From M3007 sp032115775 (GTDB taxonomy: Bacteria > Bacteroidota > Bacteroidia > Chitinophagales > Saprospiraceae), in the NCBI GenBank assembly GCA_032115775.1, contig JAUMBL010000073.1:15174-79173 (forward strand): a stretch of DNA of 64,000 bases, in the 5' to 3' direction. Positions 33,768-42,735 of this stretch are shown piece after piece (the first letter of the stretch is position 1; every line of letters begins with the position of its first letter). The notes under the pieces are model-generated. The model did not search any database. It worked only from the letters and a program-made list of their open reading frames with translations, and was not told the origin of the DNA. The position numbers were made by a program, and so were the translations under genes.

Positions 33768-36713
33768 ATGCACACGCTCCTCCGCGCCTTGCAGCGCCGT
33801 CTCGAAGGCGAGTTACACTTCGACGCGCTCCACCGCCATATTTACGCCACGGACGCCTCGATTTTCCGGGAAATGCCGCTGGCCGTCGCGTTCCCCAAAC
33901 ACAAAGCGGACCTCCGCGCGCTCGTGCAGTTCGCCGCCGAACACGGCCTGTCCCTCATCCCGCGCGCAGCCGGCACCTCGTTGGCAGGGCAGTGCGTCGG
34001 ATCCGGCATCGTGGTGGATGTGTCGAAATACATGAACAAAATCTTGGAAATCAATCCGGAAGCACGGCAGGTGCGCCTCCAACCGGGCGTGATCCGCGAC
34101 GAACTGAACCTGGCGCTCCAACCCTACGGCCTGTTTTTCGGCCCCAGCACCTCCACCGCCAACCGCTGCATGCTGGGCGGTATGGTGGGCAATAATTCCT
34201 GCGGCGTGACGTCGATCGTCTATGGCGCCACGCGCGACCATGTGCTGGAACTGGAAGTTTTACTCAGCGATGGCGCCGAGGCGCGGTTTAAACCGCTTTC
34301 AACAGCTGAATTTGTAAAAAAACAACGGGGCGATACGCTCGAAGCACAACTGTATCGCCAGATACACGCCATTCTGTCCGATCCGGACAACCAGGCCGAA
34401 ATCCGCCGCGAATTTCCCAAGCCGGCCATCCAACGCCGCAATACGGGCTACGCAATAGACCTCCTGCTCCAATCTGAACCCTTCGCGCCCGGCGGCTCGA
34501 ATTTTAATTTCTGCAACCTGCTCGCCGGCTCGGAAGGCACGCTCGCGTTTACCACGGAAATCACCCTGAACGTCAGTCCCCTGCCCGATCCGCACGACGT
34601 GGTAGTTTGTCCGCATTTCAACGACATGGCGGAATGCCTCGACGCCGTGCTTGTCGCCATGGAACACCAGCCCAGCGCCTGCGAACTCATGGACAAACTG
34701 ATTCTCGATTGCACGAAAGCAAACCTGGAACAGTCGAAAAACCGCTTTTTCATCGAAGGCGACCCGGCAGCCGTGCTCATGATCGAGTTTCGCGGCAAAA
34801 CGCCGGAAGAAGCCCGCGCAAAAGCGGATGCCCTGATTCAACATCTCAAAAACCGCGGCTACGGTTACGCCTACCCCATCACGCCCGGACCCAAATCTAA
34901 ACGCGTGTGGGAACTCCGCAACGCCGGCCTAGGGGTGCTCTCCAATATGGCCGGCGCCGCCAAAGGCGTGCCCTGCATCGAGGACACCGCCGTGGAATTG
35001 GCCGATCTGCCCGCCTACATCCGTGATTTTGAAAAAATGATGGCCGGTTTTGATCAAAAATCGGTGTACTACGCCCACGCCGGCGCCGGCGAATTGCACT
35101 TGCGCCCAATCCTGAACCTTAAAACAGCGCGCGACCAGCAGCGCTTGCGCGAAATTGCAGAGGCCTCTGCCCGACTGGTAAAACGCTACGGCGGATCGCT
35201 CAGCGGCGAACACGGCGACGGCCGCGTGCGGGCCGAGTTTATCCCGCTCATGATCGGCGAACAGAACTACGACCTGCTCCGCCAAATCAAACAAACCTGG
35301 GATCCAAAAGGGATTTTTAACCCGGGAAAAATCGTGGACGCGCCGCCCATGAACCAGGCGCTGCGTTACCAGCCCGATCAAAAAGAAAAGCCGATCGATA
35401 CGGTATTCGATTTTTCAGAGGCGGGCGGCATCCTGCGCGCCGCCGAAAAATGCAACGGCTCAGGCGATTGCCGCCGACTGGATTTTGCAGGCGGTACCAT
35501 GTGTCCCAGCTACCGCGCAACCCGCGACGAAAAAGATTCCACCCGCGCCCGCGCCAACGCCCTGCGGGAGTTTCTGACCCACAGTGAAAAACACAATCCC
35601 TTCGACGAGGACGCGTTGCACGAGGTCATGGATCTCTGCCTGTCCTGCAAAGGCTGCGCATCCGAATGCCCCTCCAATGTGGATATGTCGGCCATGAAAG
35701 CCGAATTCCTGCACCATTACCACCGCAGCCGGGGCATACCGTTCCGGACACGGTTTTTCGGCCGTATCGCCGATATCAATGCCCTGGCGGCGCGCCTGCC
35801 CCGACTGAGTAATTTCCTACTCGCGCACCCGCTCTCGGGCGGATGGATCAAGCGCGCGCTGGGCGTGGCGCAGCAACGGCGTTTGCCCGCACTCCAGACC
35901 GAAACCCTCCGCCGCTGGTTCGAGCGCGCAGGCAGCAAACTCAACCCGCCCCGGGAGCAGGCGATTACGACCGTCTATCTGTTCTGCGACGAATTTACCA
36001 ATTACAACGACGCACCCATCGGCATCAAGACCGTCAAACTGCTCACCAGCCTCGGCTACCGGGTGGAGATGCCCGCACACCCGGAAAGCGGCCGGGCGGC
36101 GATCTCCAAAGGGCTGCTGCACCATGCGCGCGCGCTGGCCATCCAACAAGTCCGAATATTTGAACCGCTAGCCTCTGAAAAAACGCCGCTGGTCGGCATC
36201 GAACCCTCGGCCATCCTGAGCTTCCGCGACGAGTACCCCCGCCTGGTACCGGAGGCCGAACGCGAAACCGCAAAAACGCTGGGAAAAAACGCGCTCCTCC
36301 TCGAAGAATTCCTCTTCCAGGAAATGCAGGCCGGCCGAATACGCAAAGACCGATTTAGCAAAGAAAAACGCCGCGTGCTGCTCCACGGACACTGCCACCA
36401 AAAAGCGCTCGCCACCGTGGACGTGTCCGCCTGGGTAGCAGGATTTCCCGAAAATTATACGGTGGAACTGATTCCCTCCGGCTGCTGCGGCATGGCCGGC
36501 TCGTTCGGATATGAAACAGAACACTACGAGATCAGCATGAAAATCGGCGAACTCGTGCTGTTCCCCGCCGTCCGAAACGCACCCGCCGATACGCTCCTGG
36601 CCGCCTCCGGAACCAGCTGCCGCTGCCAAATCGCCGATGGAACGGGGCGGAAAGCGAAACATCCGGTGGAAATTCTGTTTGAAGCTTTGGCGGAAAAGGG
36701 GTTGAGAAAATAG
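33768..36713 (+). CDS. FAD-linked oxidase/Fe-S fusion oxidoreductase (D-lactate/glycolate dehydrogenase-like)
   Basis: This 981-aa protein starts at ATG 33768. The N-terminal half is an FAD-binding-4/FAD-oxidase-C (GlcD-like) unit: PRAAGTSLAGQCVGSG at ~66, FFGPSTSTANRCMLGGMVGN, LLAGSEGTLAF and SLSGEHGDGRVRAEF. The second half is GlcF-like: CNGSGDCR and CPSYRATRDEK, then CLSCKGCASECPSNVD for [4Fe-4S] clusters, then a CCG-domain pair with HGHCHQKAL and SGCCGMAGSFGYE. The fusion suggests a membrane-associated 2-hydroxyacid dehydrogenase (D-lactate or glycolate) feeding the respiratory chain. The two halves are separate genes (glcD, glcF) in many bacteria. The stop codon abuts a palindromic element. 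Confidence 0.9.
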   Translation: MHTLLRALQRRLEGELHFDALHRHIYATDASIFREMPLAVAFPKHKADLRALVQFAAEHGLSLIPRAAGTSLAGQCVGSGIVVDVSKYMNKILEINPEARQVRLQPGVIRDELNLALQPYGLFFGPSTSTANRCMLGGMVGNNSCGVTSIVYGATRDHVLELEVLLSDGAEARFKPLSTAEFVKKQRGDTLEAQLYRQIHAILSDPDNQAEIRREFPKPAIQRRNTGYAIDLLLQSEPFAPGGSNFNFCNLLAGSEGTLAFTTEITLNVSPLPDPHDVVVCPHFNDMAECLDAVLVAMEHQPSACELMDKLILDCTKANLEQSKNRFFIEGDPAAVLMIEFRGKTPEEARAKADALIQHLKNRGYGYAYPITPGPKSKRVWELRNAGLGVLSNMAGAAKGVPCIEDTAVELADLPAYIRDFEKMMAGFDQKSVYYAHAGAGELHLRPILNLKTARDQQRLREIAEASARLVKRYGGSLSGEHGDGRVRAEFIPLMIGEQNYDLLRQIKQTWDPKGIFNPGKIVDAPPMNQALRYQPDQKEKPIDTVFDFSEAGGILRAAEKCNGSGDCRRLDFAGGTMCPSYRATRDEKDSTRARANALREFLTHSEKHNPFDEDALHEVMDLCLSCKGCASECPSNVDMSAMKAEFLHHYHRSRGIPFRTRFFGRIADINALAARLPRLSNFLLAHPLSGGWIKRALGVAQQRRLPALQTETLRRWFERAGSKLNPPREQAITTVYLFCDEFTNYNDAPIGIKTVKLLTSLGYRVEMPAHPESGRAAISKGLLHHARALAIQQVRIFEPLASEKTPLVGIEPSAILSFRDEYPRLVPEAERETAKTLGKNALLLEEFLFQEMQAGRIRKDRFSKEKRRVLLHGHCHQKALATVDVSAWVAGFPENYTVELIPSGCCGMAGSFGYETEHYEISMKIGELVLFPAVRNAPADTLLAASGTSCRCQIADGTGRKAKHPVEILFEALAEKGLRK

Positions 36714-36849
36714 TCCATCAGCGACCTGTGAAACAAAATATTTTTTGTTTATGCGCCTGTTTTTTTGTTTTTTTTAGAAAAAATCAAAAAAACAGGCGCA
36801 TAAACACTATTTTATTTCGCCGCCGGAGGTGGCGAAATAATTTTATTTT
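36711..36849. mobile_element. MITE-like palindromic element, copy 3 (end-truncated)
   Basis: It begins at the stop codon of the FAD/Fe-S gene (AGTCCATCAGCGACC block). Next come AAACAAAATATTTTTTGTTT, the palindrome GTTTATGCGCCTG...CAGGCGCATAAAC (~36748-36806) and the CGCCGCCGGAGGTGGCG hairpin. The GGGTGTATCA-type ends are missing on both sides. Confidence 0.75.
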
Positions 36850-36905
36850 CCTACCAATTGCCATTAGATACTTACGCGCCATCCCAATCCGAAACACTTC
36901 TATTC

Positions 36906-37724
36906 ATGCATCCATCCTTCTGCTTCCCGATAATCTGCGGATTAGTCCTAACAGGTCTTACGCCCAAATTTGCCACTGCGCAGGCGTCGGGCGACAGCCT
37001 GCGACCGGTGCTGTCGCTGGCGGTTCGGGCCGACTTTGCCGTTACCGATCCGCTCGGCAACCTGTATATCATCAGCCCGGAAATGGCGGTCGAAAAATAC
37101 GCGCCGGACGGGCGGCTGCTGACGCGCTACACGCAAAATCGCCTCGGCATGCCGGCGCTGCTCGACGTAACCAACCCGCTGAAAGTGTTGGTGTGGTACG
37201 CCGATTTCCGGACGGTCGTCTGGCTCGACCGCAGCCTGACCACCCTCGGCGAACTCAACCTCATTGACGCAGGTTATCCCGAGGTGCGCACTGTGGCCGC
37301 CGCCCAGGATGGCAACCTCTGGCTGTACGACGAGGCGGGATTCCGGCTCCGAAAAATCGGCGCCGACGGAAAGCCGCTATTCGAAAGTCAGGATATGAAC
37401 CTGCTCTTCGACCAAACGCTGCAAATCAGTTGTATTCGGGAAAATGAGACCGGTGTGCTCGTCGCCGAGGCCCGTTACGGTATCCTGCAATTCGATCCCT
37501 ACGGCCAGTACGCGCGCACGGTAGCGCTGTCCGGCGTAAAACAGTTTGTCCTCAAAGGTCGGGAGGTTTTTTATATCCGCGACCACCAACACTGCGCCCG
37601 CGCGCTCACTATCCCGCCCCCGCCCGAACACTGCCGGGATTTCCCGCCGACGGCCGACCGCGCCTGGCTCGGCGACGGCGCCGTAATTCTGATGTGGGAC
37701 AGGCGACTGGAAGTCTGGAAATAA
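36906..37724 (+). CDS. Secreted beta-propeller-like protein of unknown function
   Basis: Start chosen at ATG 36906 (272 aa), where a signal peptide begins (MHPSFCFPIICGLVLTGLTPKFATAQ); the only upstream in-frame option is TTG at 36858. The mature protein has repeated hydrophobic/Gly strand patterns (VTDPLGNLYIISPEMAVEKYAPDG, VRTVAAAQDGNLWLYDEAGFRLRKIGADGKPL, GVLVAEARYGILQFDPYGQYAR) typical of NHL/six-bladed propeller folds that bind ligands or partners. No catalytic motif is visible. It lies 173 bp upstream of guaB with no sign of co-function. Confident as a gene, not as to role. Confidence 0.75.
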   Translation: MHPSFCFPIICGLVLTGLTPKFATAQASGDSLRPVLSLAVRADFAVTDPLGNLYIISPEMAVEKYAPDGRLLTRYTQNRLGMPALLDVTNPLKVLVWYADFRTVVWLDRSLTTLGELNLIDAGYPEVRTVAAAQDGNLWLYDEAGFRLRKIGADGKPLFESQDMNLLFDQTLQISCIRENETGVLVAEARYGILQFDPYGQYARTVALSGVKQFVLKGREVFYIRDHQHCARALTIPPPPEHCRDFPPTADRAWLGDGAVILMWDRRLEVWK

Positions 37725-37897
37725 ACGGAAAGGGCGTTTTTGTGCAGGCTAAACCGGATGCAGGCCGGATAAAAGCAGATTCAGCCGGAAAATACAGTTC
37801 TGTTGGCGGACAATCGTTTTTTAAAAACGTTGAGCGAACAATAAAAAAATCTAGCCGTCAAAGTTCTATTTTTCAGGCCGAAAAACGACCTTTGCGC

Positions 37898-39388
37898 ATG
37901 GAATCAACAAACGGCATCCCCGCTCGCCCTAAATTTGTTGGCGATTCACTCACTTTCGACGACGTCCTGCTCGTTCCCGCCTACAGTGAAGTACTCCCCC
38001 GCGAAGTGGATATCTCCTCGCGCCTCACCCGCAACATTCGCCTGAACGTCCCCATCGTATCCGCCGCGATGGATACGGTCACGGACAAAAACCTGGCCAT
38101 CGCCATCGCCCGCCAGGGCGGCATCGGCATGATCCATAAAAATATGACCATTGACGAGCAGGCCGACCAGGTACGCGCGGTAAAACGCTCCGAAGCCGGT
38201 CTGATCATTGACCCGGTCACACTCCATCCGGACGCCGTGGTGGCGGACGCGCTGGCGCAAATGAAAAAATACAGCATCGGCGGGATTCCGATTACCGACA
38301 AAAAAGGCCGCCTGGTGGGTATTCTGACGAATCGCGACCTTCGATTCGAACGCAACGTCCAGCGCGAAGTGCGCGAACTCATGACGAAACGCACCCTCGT
38401 CACCGCCCCCAAAGGCACCACCCTCGACGAGGCCCGACTGATCCTACAACGCAATAAAATCGAAAAATTGCCGGTGGTGGACGATAATTTTCATCTCATC
38501 GGCCTGATCACTTACAAAGATATCATGAAGGGGGTTAATTTCCCCAATGCCTGCAAAGACCCGCTCGGCCGCCTGGTGGTGGGCGCCGCCCTCGGGGTCA
38601 CGGCAGACATGCTCGACCGCGTGCAGGCACTCGTAAAGGCAGGCGTGGACGTGGTGACGGTGGACACCGCCCACGGGCACTCGAAAGGCGTGCTGGACGC
38701 CATCAAAAACCTGCGCAAAGCCTATCCCGACCTCCAGATCATCGGCGGCAACGTGGCCACGGCAGAAGGCGCCCAAGCGCTGGTACAAGCCGGCGTGGAC
38801 GCCGTGAAGGTGGGCGTCGGCCCCGGCAGTATCTGCACTACCCGCGTGGTGGCAGGCGTCGGCGTTGCGCAACTCTCCGCTATATTAAACGCCGCGCAAG
38901 GGATTAAAGGCAGCGGCGTGCCGGTAATCGGCGACGGCGGCATCCGCTACACAGGCGATATCGTCAAAGCGCTGGCGGCGGGCGCTAGTACGATCATGGC
39001 CGGCTCGCTCTTCGCCGGCGTAGAAGAGGCGCCGGGCGAAACGATTATCTTCGACGGCCGCAAGTTCAAAACCTACCGCGGCATGGGTAGCCTGGGCGCC
39101 ATGCAGCACGGCTCCAAAGACCGGTATTTCCAGGACGTGGAAGACGACTTAAAAAAGCTCGTGCCGGAGGGCATCGAGGGTCGAGTACCATTCAAAGGCT
39201 CGATCGCGGAAGTCATGCACCAGTACGTGGGCGGCCTGCGCGCCGGCATGGGCTATTGCGGCGCCGCCACCGTGGCGGATTTGCAGGAAAATGCACAGTT
39301 TGTCCGAATCACCAGCGCTGGTATGGTGGAGAGCCATCCGCACAATGTGAATATCACCAAGGAGTCGCCGAATTATAGCAGGTCTTGA
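37898..39388 (+). CDS. guaB: Inosine-5'-monophosphate dehydrogenase
   Basis: GuaB oxidises IMP to XMP with NAD+, the first committed step to GMP. Start chosen at ATG 37898 (496 aa), which begins the conserved FVGDSLTFDDVLLVPAYSEVLPREVD; the frame is open further upstream but that part is not conserved. Two CBS domains lie at ~100-215 (LVGILTNRDLRFE, LIGLITYKDIMKG). The catalytic loop is VGPGSICTTRVVAGVG with the active-site Cys at 313, followed by GDGGIRYTGDIVKALAAGAS and the flap with YRGMGSLGAM. Length is typical of bacterial IMPDH. It is convergent with ligA, separated only by a palindromic element. Confidence 0.97.
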   Translation: MESTNGIPARPKFVGDSLTFDDVLLVPAYSEVLPREVDISSRLTRNIRLNVPIVSAAMDTVTDKNLAIAIARQGGIGMIHKNMTIDEQADQVRAVKRSEAGLIIDPVTLHPDAVVADALAQMKKYSIGGIPITDKKGRLVGILTNRDLRFERNVQREVRELMTKRTLVTAPKGTTLDEARLILQRNKIEKLPVVDDNFHLIGLITYKDIMKGVNFPNACKDPLGRLVVGAALGVTADMLDRVQALVKAGVDVVTVDTAHGHSKGVLDAIKNLRKAYPDLQIIGGNVATAEGAQALVQAGVDAVKVGVGPGSICTTRVVAGVGVAQLSAILNAAQGIKGSGVPVIGDGGIRYTGDIVKALAAGASTIMAGSLFAGVEEAPGETIIFDGRKFKTYRGMGSLGAMQHGSKDRYFQDVEDDLKKLVPEGIEGRVPFKGSIAEVMHQYVGGLRAGMGYCGAATVADLQENAQFVRITSAGMVESHPHNVNITKESPNYSRS

Positions 39389-39469
39389 TTTTTGCCGCTT
39401 CCGGCGGCAAAAAATAGGGGTTTGATGCCCGTTTTTTGATTTTAAAGAATCAAAAAACGGGCATCAAAC
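39389..39469. mobile_element. Short palindromic element between guaB and ligA, copy 4 (probable bidirectional terminator)
   Basis: A TTTTTGCCGC-TTCC-GGCGGCAAAAA hairpin (39389-39413) starts right after the guaB stop. A second palindrome follows, GTTTGATGCCCGTTTTTTGATT mirrored around TTAAAG (39420-39469), ending 4 bp before the ligA stop. It has the same two-hairpin layout as the MITE-like family but lacks terminal repeats. With T-rich arms in both directions it probably terminates both convergent transcripts. Confidence 0.78.
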
Positions 39470-39472
39470 GAT

Positions 39473-41665
39473 TTATCCCAGCTGCGCAAGAAATTCCGCT
39501 TCCGTCCAGATTGTCACGGAGCCGAGCGCCTCGGCTTTTTTCAATTTGGAGCCGGCTTTATCGCCCACAACCAGCACATCGAGTTTTTTCGAAACCCCGG
39601 AGGCGATCGCGGCGCCGTTCGCGGCGGCCAGCGCTTCGGCCTCTTCCCGCGTCAGGTTGCGCAGGACGCCCGTAAACAGCATCGTTTTGCCGGCGAAGGG
39701 GCCCGTAGCGGCGATTTCCGGTTTCCGGTCTTCCGGCGTTTGGGTCAGGTTGACGCCGAGCTGCTCCATCGTCCGGAGCAATTCGAGATTGGATTCCTGT
39801 TGGAAAAAATGGTGCACGTTGCGGGCTAGCACCGGGCCAAAATCCTTGATTTCCTGATAGCGCTCCAAATCCCAACCCTGCAAATCCAGTATATGCTCGA
39901 TTTCTGCAGCCAGCAATTTGGACGAACGCTGCCCGAGGTGGTGAATGCTCAGGCTATGCAGCAGGCGATAAATGGGATTTTTCTTTGCTTTTTCTATCGC
40001 CTGGCGCAGGTTGGCGGCCGACTTTTCGCCGAAGCCCTCGAGCTGCGCGATGGCCGCGTAATCGAGCCGGTACAAATCGGCGATCGAGCGCAGCCAGCCG
40101 AGTTTGTAAAAACGCAGAATCGCGCTTTCGCCCATGCCTTCGATGTCCATCGCGTGCTTAGAGGCGTGAAAAATCATGCGCTGCACCACCTGGGCTTCGC
40201 ATTCGGCGTTGACGCAACGCCAGACCGCCTCTTCTTCCGGCCGGACGAGCGCAGACTGGCACACCGGGCACCGTTTGGGGTATTCCACCGGCTGTTCGGC
40301 GCCGGTGCGCAGGTCCGGCAGCGACTTGACAATATAGGGAATGACGTCGCCTGCGCGTTCCACGAGTACGTGGTCGCCGATGCGAATATCTTTGCTTTTG
40401 ATAAAATCTTCGTTGTGCAGCGACACATTGGACACGGTGACGCCGGCTAATTGAACCGGTTCCAATTTGGCGACCGGCGTGACGGCGCCGGTTTTACCCA
40501 CCTGGAATTCGACCTCGCGCAGGCGCGTAACGGCCTGCCGGGCCTTAAATTTGAACGCCATGGCCCAACGCGGGTGGTGGCTGGTATAGCCGCAGCGCTG
40601 TTGCAGTTCGAGGCTGTTGACTTTCACGACGATCCCGTCAATTTCATAAGGGTAATTATCGCGGTAGGCCTGCCAGCGGTCGCAGAAATCAACGACCGTT
40701 TCGATGCCCTCGCAAATTCGTCGTTCCGGCGGCGCGGCGTCCGCGGCAGCGCCCTGCCGTCCTTCCCGGATCGGCGTTTTGAAGCCCAGACTGCCGAGCA
40801 GGTCTATCGCGTCGAAGTGGTTGGGGAATTGCTCCAACAGGTTCTTGCCCTCGGCATCGGTCGCGAATCCGAGTTGATAGACGAAGGCCTCCAGGCCGCG
40901 CGCGGCGGTTTCCCTGGGGTCTTTCATGCGCAAAGCGCCCGTAGCCGCATTTCGGGGATTGGCGAAGCTGCCTTCGCCGGCGGCTTCGCGGCGGGCGTTT
41001 ATTTTTTCAAAAACATCTTTTCGGATAATCGCTTCCCCGCGGAGCTCGGCTCGGGCGATGCCGTAGCGGGAAAAATCGGCCTGCAGCGGAATCGTACGCA
41101 AGGCGCGGATGTTGGCGGTGATATCGTCGCCCACCTCGCCGTTGCCGCGGGTAGCGCCCCGCTGGAGTTGGTCGTTTTCGTACACCAGCGCGATCGTTCC
41201 GCCGTCGAATTTGGGTTCGGCGGCATAAACCACGCGGGCGTCCTTCGGGAGTCCGCACCATTTTTTCACCTGCTCGTCGAAGTCGAGCAGATCCTGCGCA
41301 TTGTAGGAGTTGGCGAGCGAAAGCATGGGTGTCAGGTGGGGTACCTGCTCGAAGTCCGCCGAGAGGTCGGTCGCGACGCGCTGGGTAGGCGAATCGGGCG
41401 CGATCAGTTCCGGGTGGAACTCCTCCAGCGTTTCCAGGGCGCTGAAGAGTTGATCGTATTCATAATCGCTGATCAGCGGGTCGTTGAGCACGTAATAGCG
41501 CCACTCGTGGTACCGAAGGACGCGGCGCAGGTCGTATGCAAGCCCGGCAAGGTCTTCGGCCTGCAGGGCATCTTTTGCAGCGGCAAGCAAATCTTTGGAG
41601 CGTTCGAAGAGCGCGCGTTCCTGGTCGGGCGTGTACATAAGAGCAGAGCTGGATTTAGAGCGCAT
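39473..41665 (-). CDS. ligA: NAD+-dependent DNA ligase
   Basis: LigA seals nicks in duplex DNA using NAD+ as AMP donor. From ATG 41665 (730 aa; ATG 41638 is nearly as good) the domains are: adenylation domain with KxDG as EPKFDGGTIAL (Lys ~152) and the DSPTQRVATD and TPMLSLANSY signatures; OB fold with GAVTPVAKLEPV and the RIGDHVLVERAGDVIPYI segment; a Cys4 zinc finger (CPVCQSALV ... WRCVNAEC); helix-hairpin-helix repeats (LEGFGEKSAANL); and a C-terminal BRCT domain from GPFAGKTMLFTGVL. The family is essential in most bacteria. An inverted repeat lies just upstream. Confidence 0.97.
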   Translation of the reverse strand: MRSKSSSALMYTPDQERALFERSKDLLAAAKDALQAEDLAGLAYDLRRVLRYHEWRYYVLNDPLISDYEYDQLFSALETLEEFHPELIAPDSPTQRVATDLSADFEQVPHLTPMLSLANSYNAQDLLDFDEQVKKWCGLPKDARVVYAAEPKFDGGTIALVYENDQLQRGATRGNGEVGDDITANIRALRTIPLQADFSRYGIARAELRGEAIIRKDVFEKINARREAAGEGSFANPRNAATGALRMKDPRETAARGLEAFVYQLGFATDAEGKNLLEQFPNHFDAIDLLGSLGFKTPIREGRQGAAADAAPPERRICEGIETVVDFCDRWQAYRDNYPYEIDGIVVKVNSLELQQRCGYTSHHPRWAMAFKFKARQAVTRLREVEFQVGKTGAVTPVAKLEPVQLAGVTVSNVSLHNEDFIKSKDIRIGDHVLVERAGDVIPYIVKSLPDLRTGAEQPVEYPKRCPVCQSALVRPEEEAVWRCVNAECEAQVVQRMIFHASKHAMDIEGMGESAILRFYKLGWLRSIADLYRLDYAAIAQLEGFGEKSAANLRQAIEKAKKNPIYRLLHSLSIHHLGQRSSKLLAAEIEHILDLQGWDLERYQEIKDFGPVLARNVHHFFQQESNLELLRTMEQLGVNLTQTPEDRKPEIAATGPFAGKTMLFTGVLRNLTREEAEALAAANGAAIASGVSKKLDVLVVGDKAGSKLKKAEALGSVTIWTEAEFLAQLG

Positions 41666-41701
41666 ATTTGTAGTTAGGGCTCCACGCGGCAAATTGAATT
41701 T

Positions 41702-41734
41702 GCACCTGTTTAGCGGCGAGCGGCTAAACAGGTG
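41702..41734. repeat. Stem-loop between the lipoprotein gene's stop and ligA's start
   Basis: GCACCTGTTTAGC and its reverse complement flank a short GC-rich loop. It starts immediately after the stop codon of the upstream minus-strand gene. No T tract follows in the minus direction, so it may be a weak terminator or 3'-end protector rather than a canonical terminator. Confidence 0.6.
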
Positions 41735-42313
41735 CTATATTTTTTTCAATGCAACAGCGGCAACTTCCCGCGCTTTGGGGAGGTTTTCCTGCGGTTCATC
41801 GGCGTATTCGAGCGTAATATTGAGAATCAGTTGGCGGCGGCGGACGACGAGCGTAGCGGTGGAGCTGCTCCAGAGCGCCGCGTCGCCGATACCTTGCACT
41901 TCCGCCTCATAGGTATCGCGGCGGTCGCGCGCCAGCATATCGAACTGGTTTTGTGCAGTTTCCTCCGTGCCGTAATCAAAGGCCTGCACGACCAGTGTGG
42001 TGCGGGGTTCCCGGTAAGGCATCCCGGGTTTTTCGTTATTGGCTTCGCGTGCCCGCCAATCGGGTTTATTCCAGATCCGGAGGCAGAAACATTTGTCGGG
42101 CAGCGACTGCGTATTGAGCATATCCTCGTTGCGGCGCATGCCGAAAATTTGCTCTACCTCCTCGTCCGTCACCAGTTCGCAGCCGTTGCTTTTCCAGGGG
42201 TTGGGATTGGCCGCTGCGGGCGATTTCTGGCCTTCGGATGCAGCATCTTCCTTGCAGGCCGGCAGGGCAGCCAAGGCAAGGAGCAGAAACGAAAACCAGA
42301 TTAAGTAGCGCAT
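41735..42313 (-). CDS. Small lipoprotein of unknown function
   Basis: ATG 42313 (192 aa) was chosen because it opens a lipoprotein signal, MRYLIWFSFLLLALAALPAC, with lipobox LPAC at residues ~17-20. The mature part has CELVTDEEVEQIFGM, CFCLRIWNKPDW and a beta-rich half, a pattern reminiscent of DUF-type ligand-binding lipoproteins (for example those starting CxLvt..EV..ilg). I do not recognise a function. It lies ~70 bp upstream of ligA in the same direction, separated by a stem-loop. Confidence 0.75.
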   Translation of the reverse strand: MRYLIWFSFLLLALAALPACKEDAASEGQKSPAAANPNPWKSNGCELVTDEEVEQIFGMRRNEDMLNTQSLPDKCFCLRIWNKPDWRAREANNEKPGMPYREPRTTLVVQAFDYGTEETAQNQFDMLARDRRDTYEAEVQGIGDAALWSSSTATLVVRRRQLILNITLEYADEPQENLPKAREVAAVALKKI

Positions 42314-42568
42314 GGCGACGAATTGAAGCGGAACAGGCGAGCACGCAGAGGGCAATCGGGTGCAAAATTAAGCGGATTCGCGTGTTTTCGCTGTGAAACT
42401 ACAAAATTTGCAGTAATCAACACCTGTTTTTCACTTTTTCATCCAAAACAAAGGCGTTGGAGATGGCGGATTGGGGTTTGCCAATGATAGTTTAAAGCGG
42501 ATACAGGTTGTTTCTCCGGGTTTTAGGAAAAGTGTTTTGCCGCCTCCGAAAGCAAAAAAAATAACAAA

Positions 42569-42660
42569 GAGGGTATATCATAAGTCCTTGAAAAACCTGT
42601 TAAGCAAAAAAATATTTTGTTTGGTCGCCGGAGGCGGCGAAATACTTATGACACACCCTC
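42569..42660. mobile_element. MITE-like element, copy 5: 92-bp internal-deletion derivative
   Basis: Both terminal inverted repeats are intact (GAGGGTATATCATAAGT at 42569; GGAGGGTGTGTCATAAGT inverted, ending 42660). AATATTTTGTTTGGTCGCC runs straight into GGAGGCGGCGAAATACTTA, so the long palindrome is missing. The junction lies at a CGCC shared by both parts. Confidence 0.85.
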
Positions 42661-42680
42661 CAAAATATTATTTTTTATCA

Positions 42681-42708
42681 AAAACAAAGAAGGGGCTTTT
42701 TACGCCCC
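42681..42708 (-). terminator. Rho-independent terminator of the 4-alpha-glucanotransferase gene
   Basis: On the minus strand GGGGC-GTAAAAA-GCCCC (42708-42692) is followed by TTCTTTGTTTT. It starts ~28 bp after the malQ stop. Confidence 0.65.
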
Positions 42709-42735
42709 CCCCGAATTGCCCTGGATCCGCGCGCA

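Larger units (their letters stand above)
42314..42735. other. Intergenic gap holding an element relic and a terminator
   Basis: The ~420-bp gap between malQ (ends 42736, minus) and the lipoprotein gene contains a CCGCCTCCGAAAGC fragment (~42540-42553, possibly a decayed half of the element's GC hairpin), the 92-bp deletion copy of the element, and malQ's terminator. No gene is evident. Confidence 0.6.
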
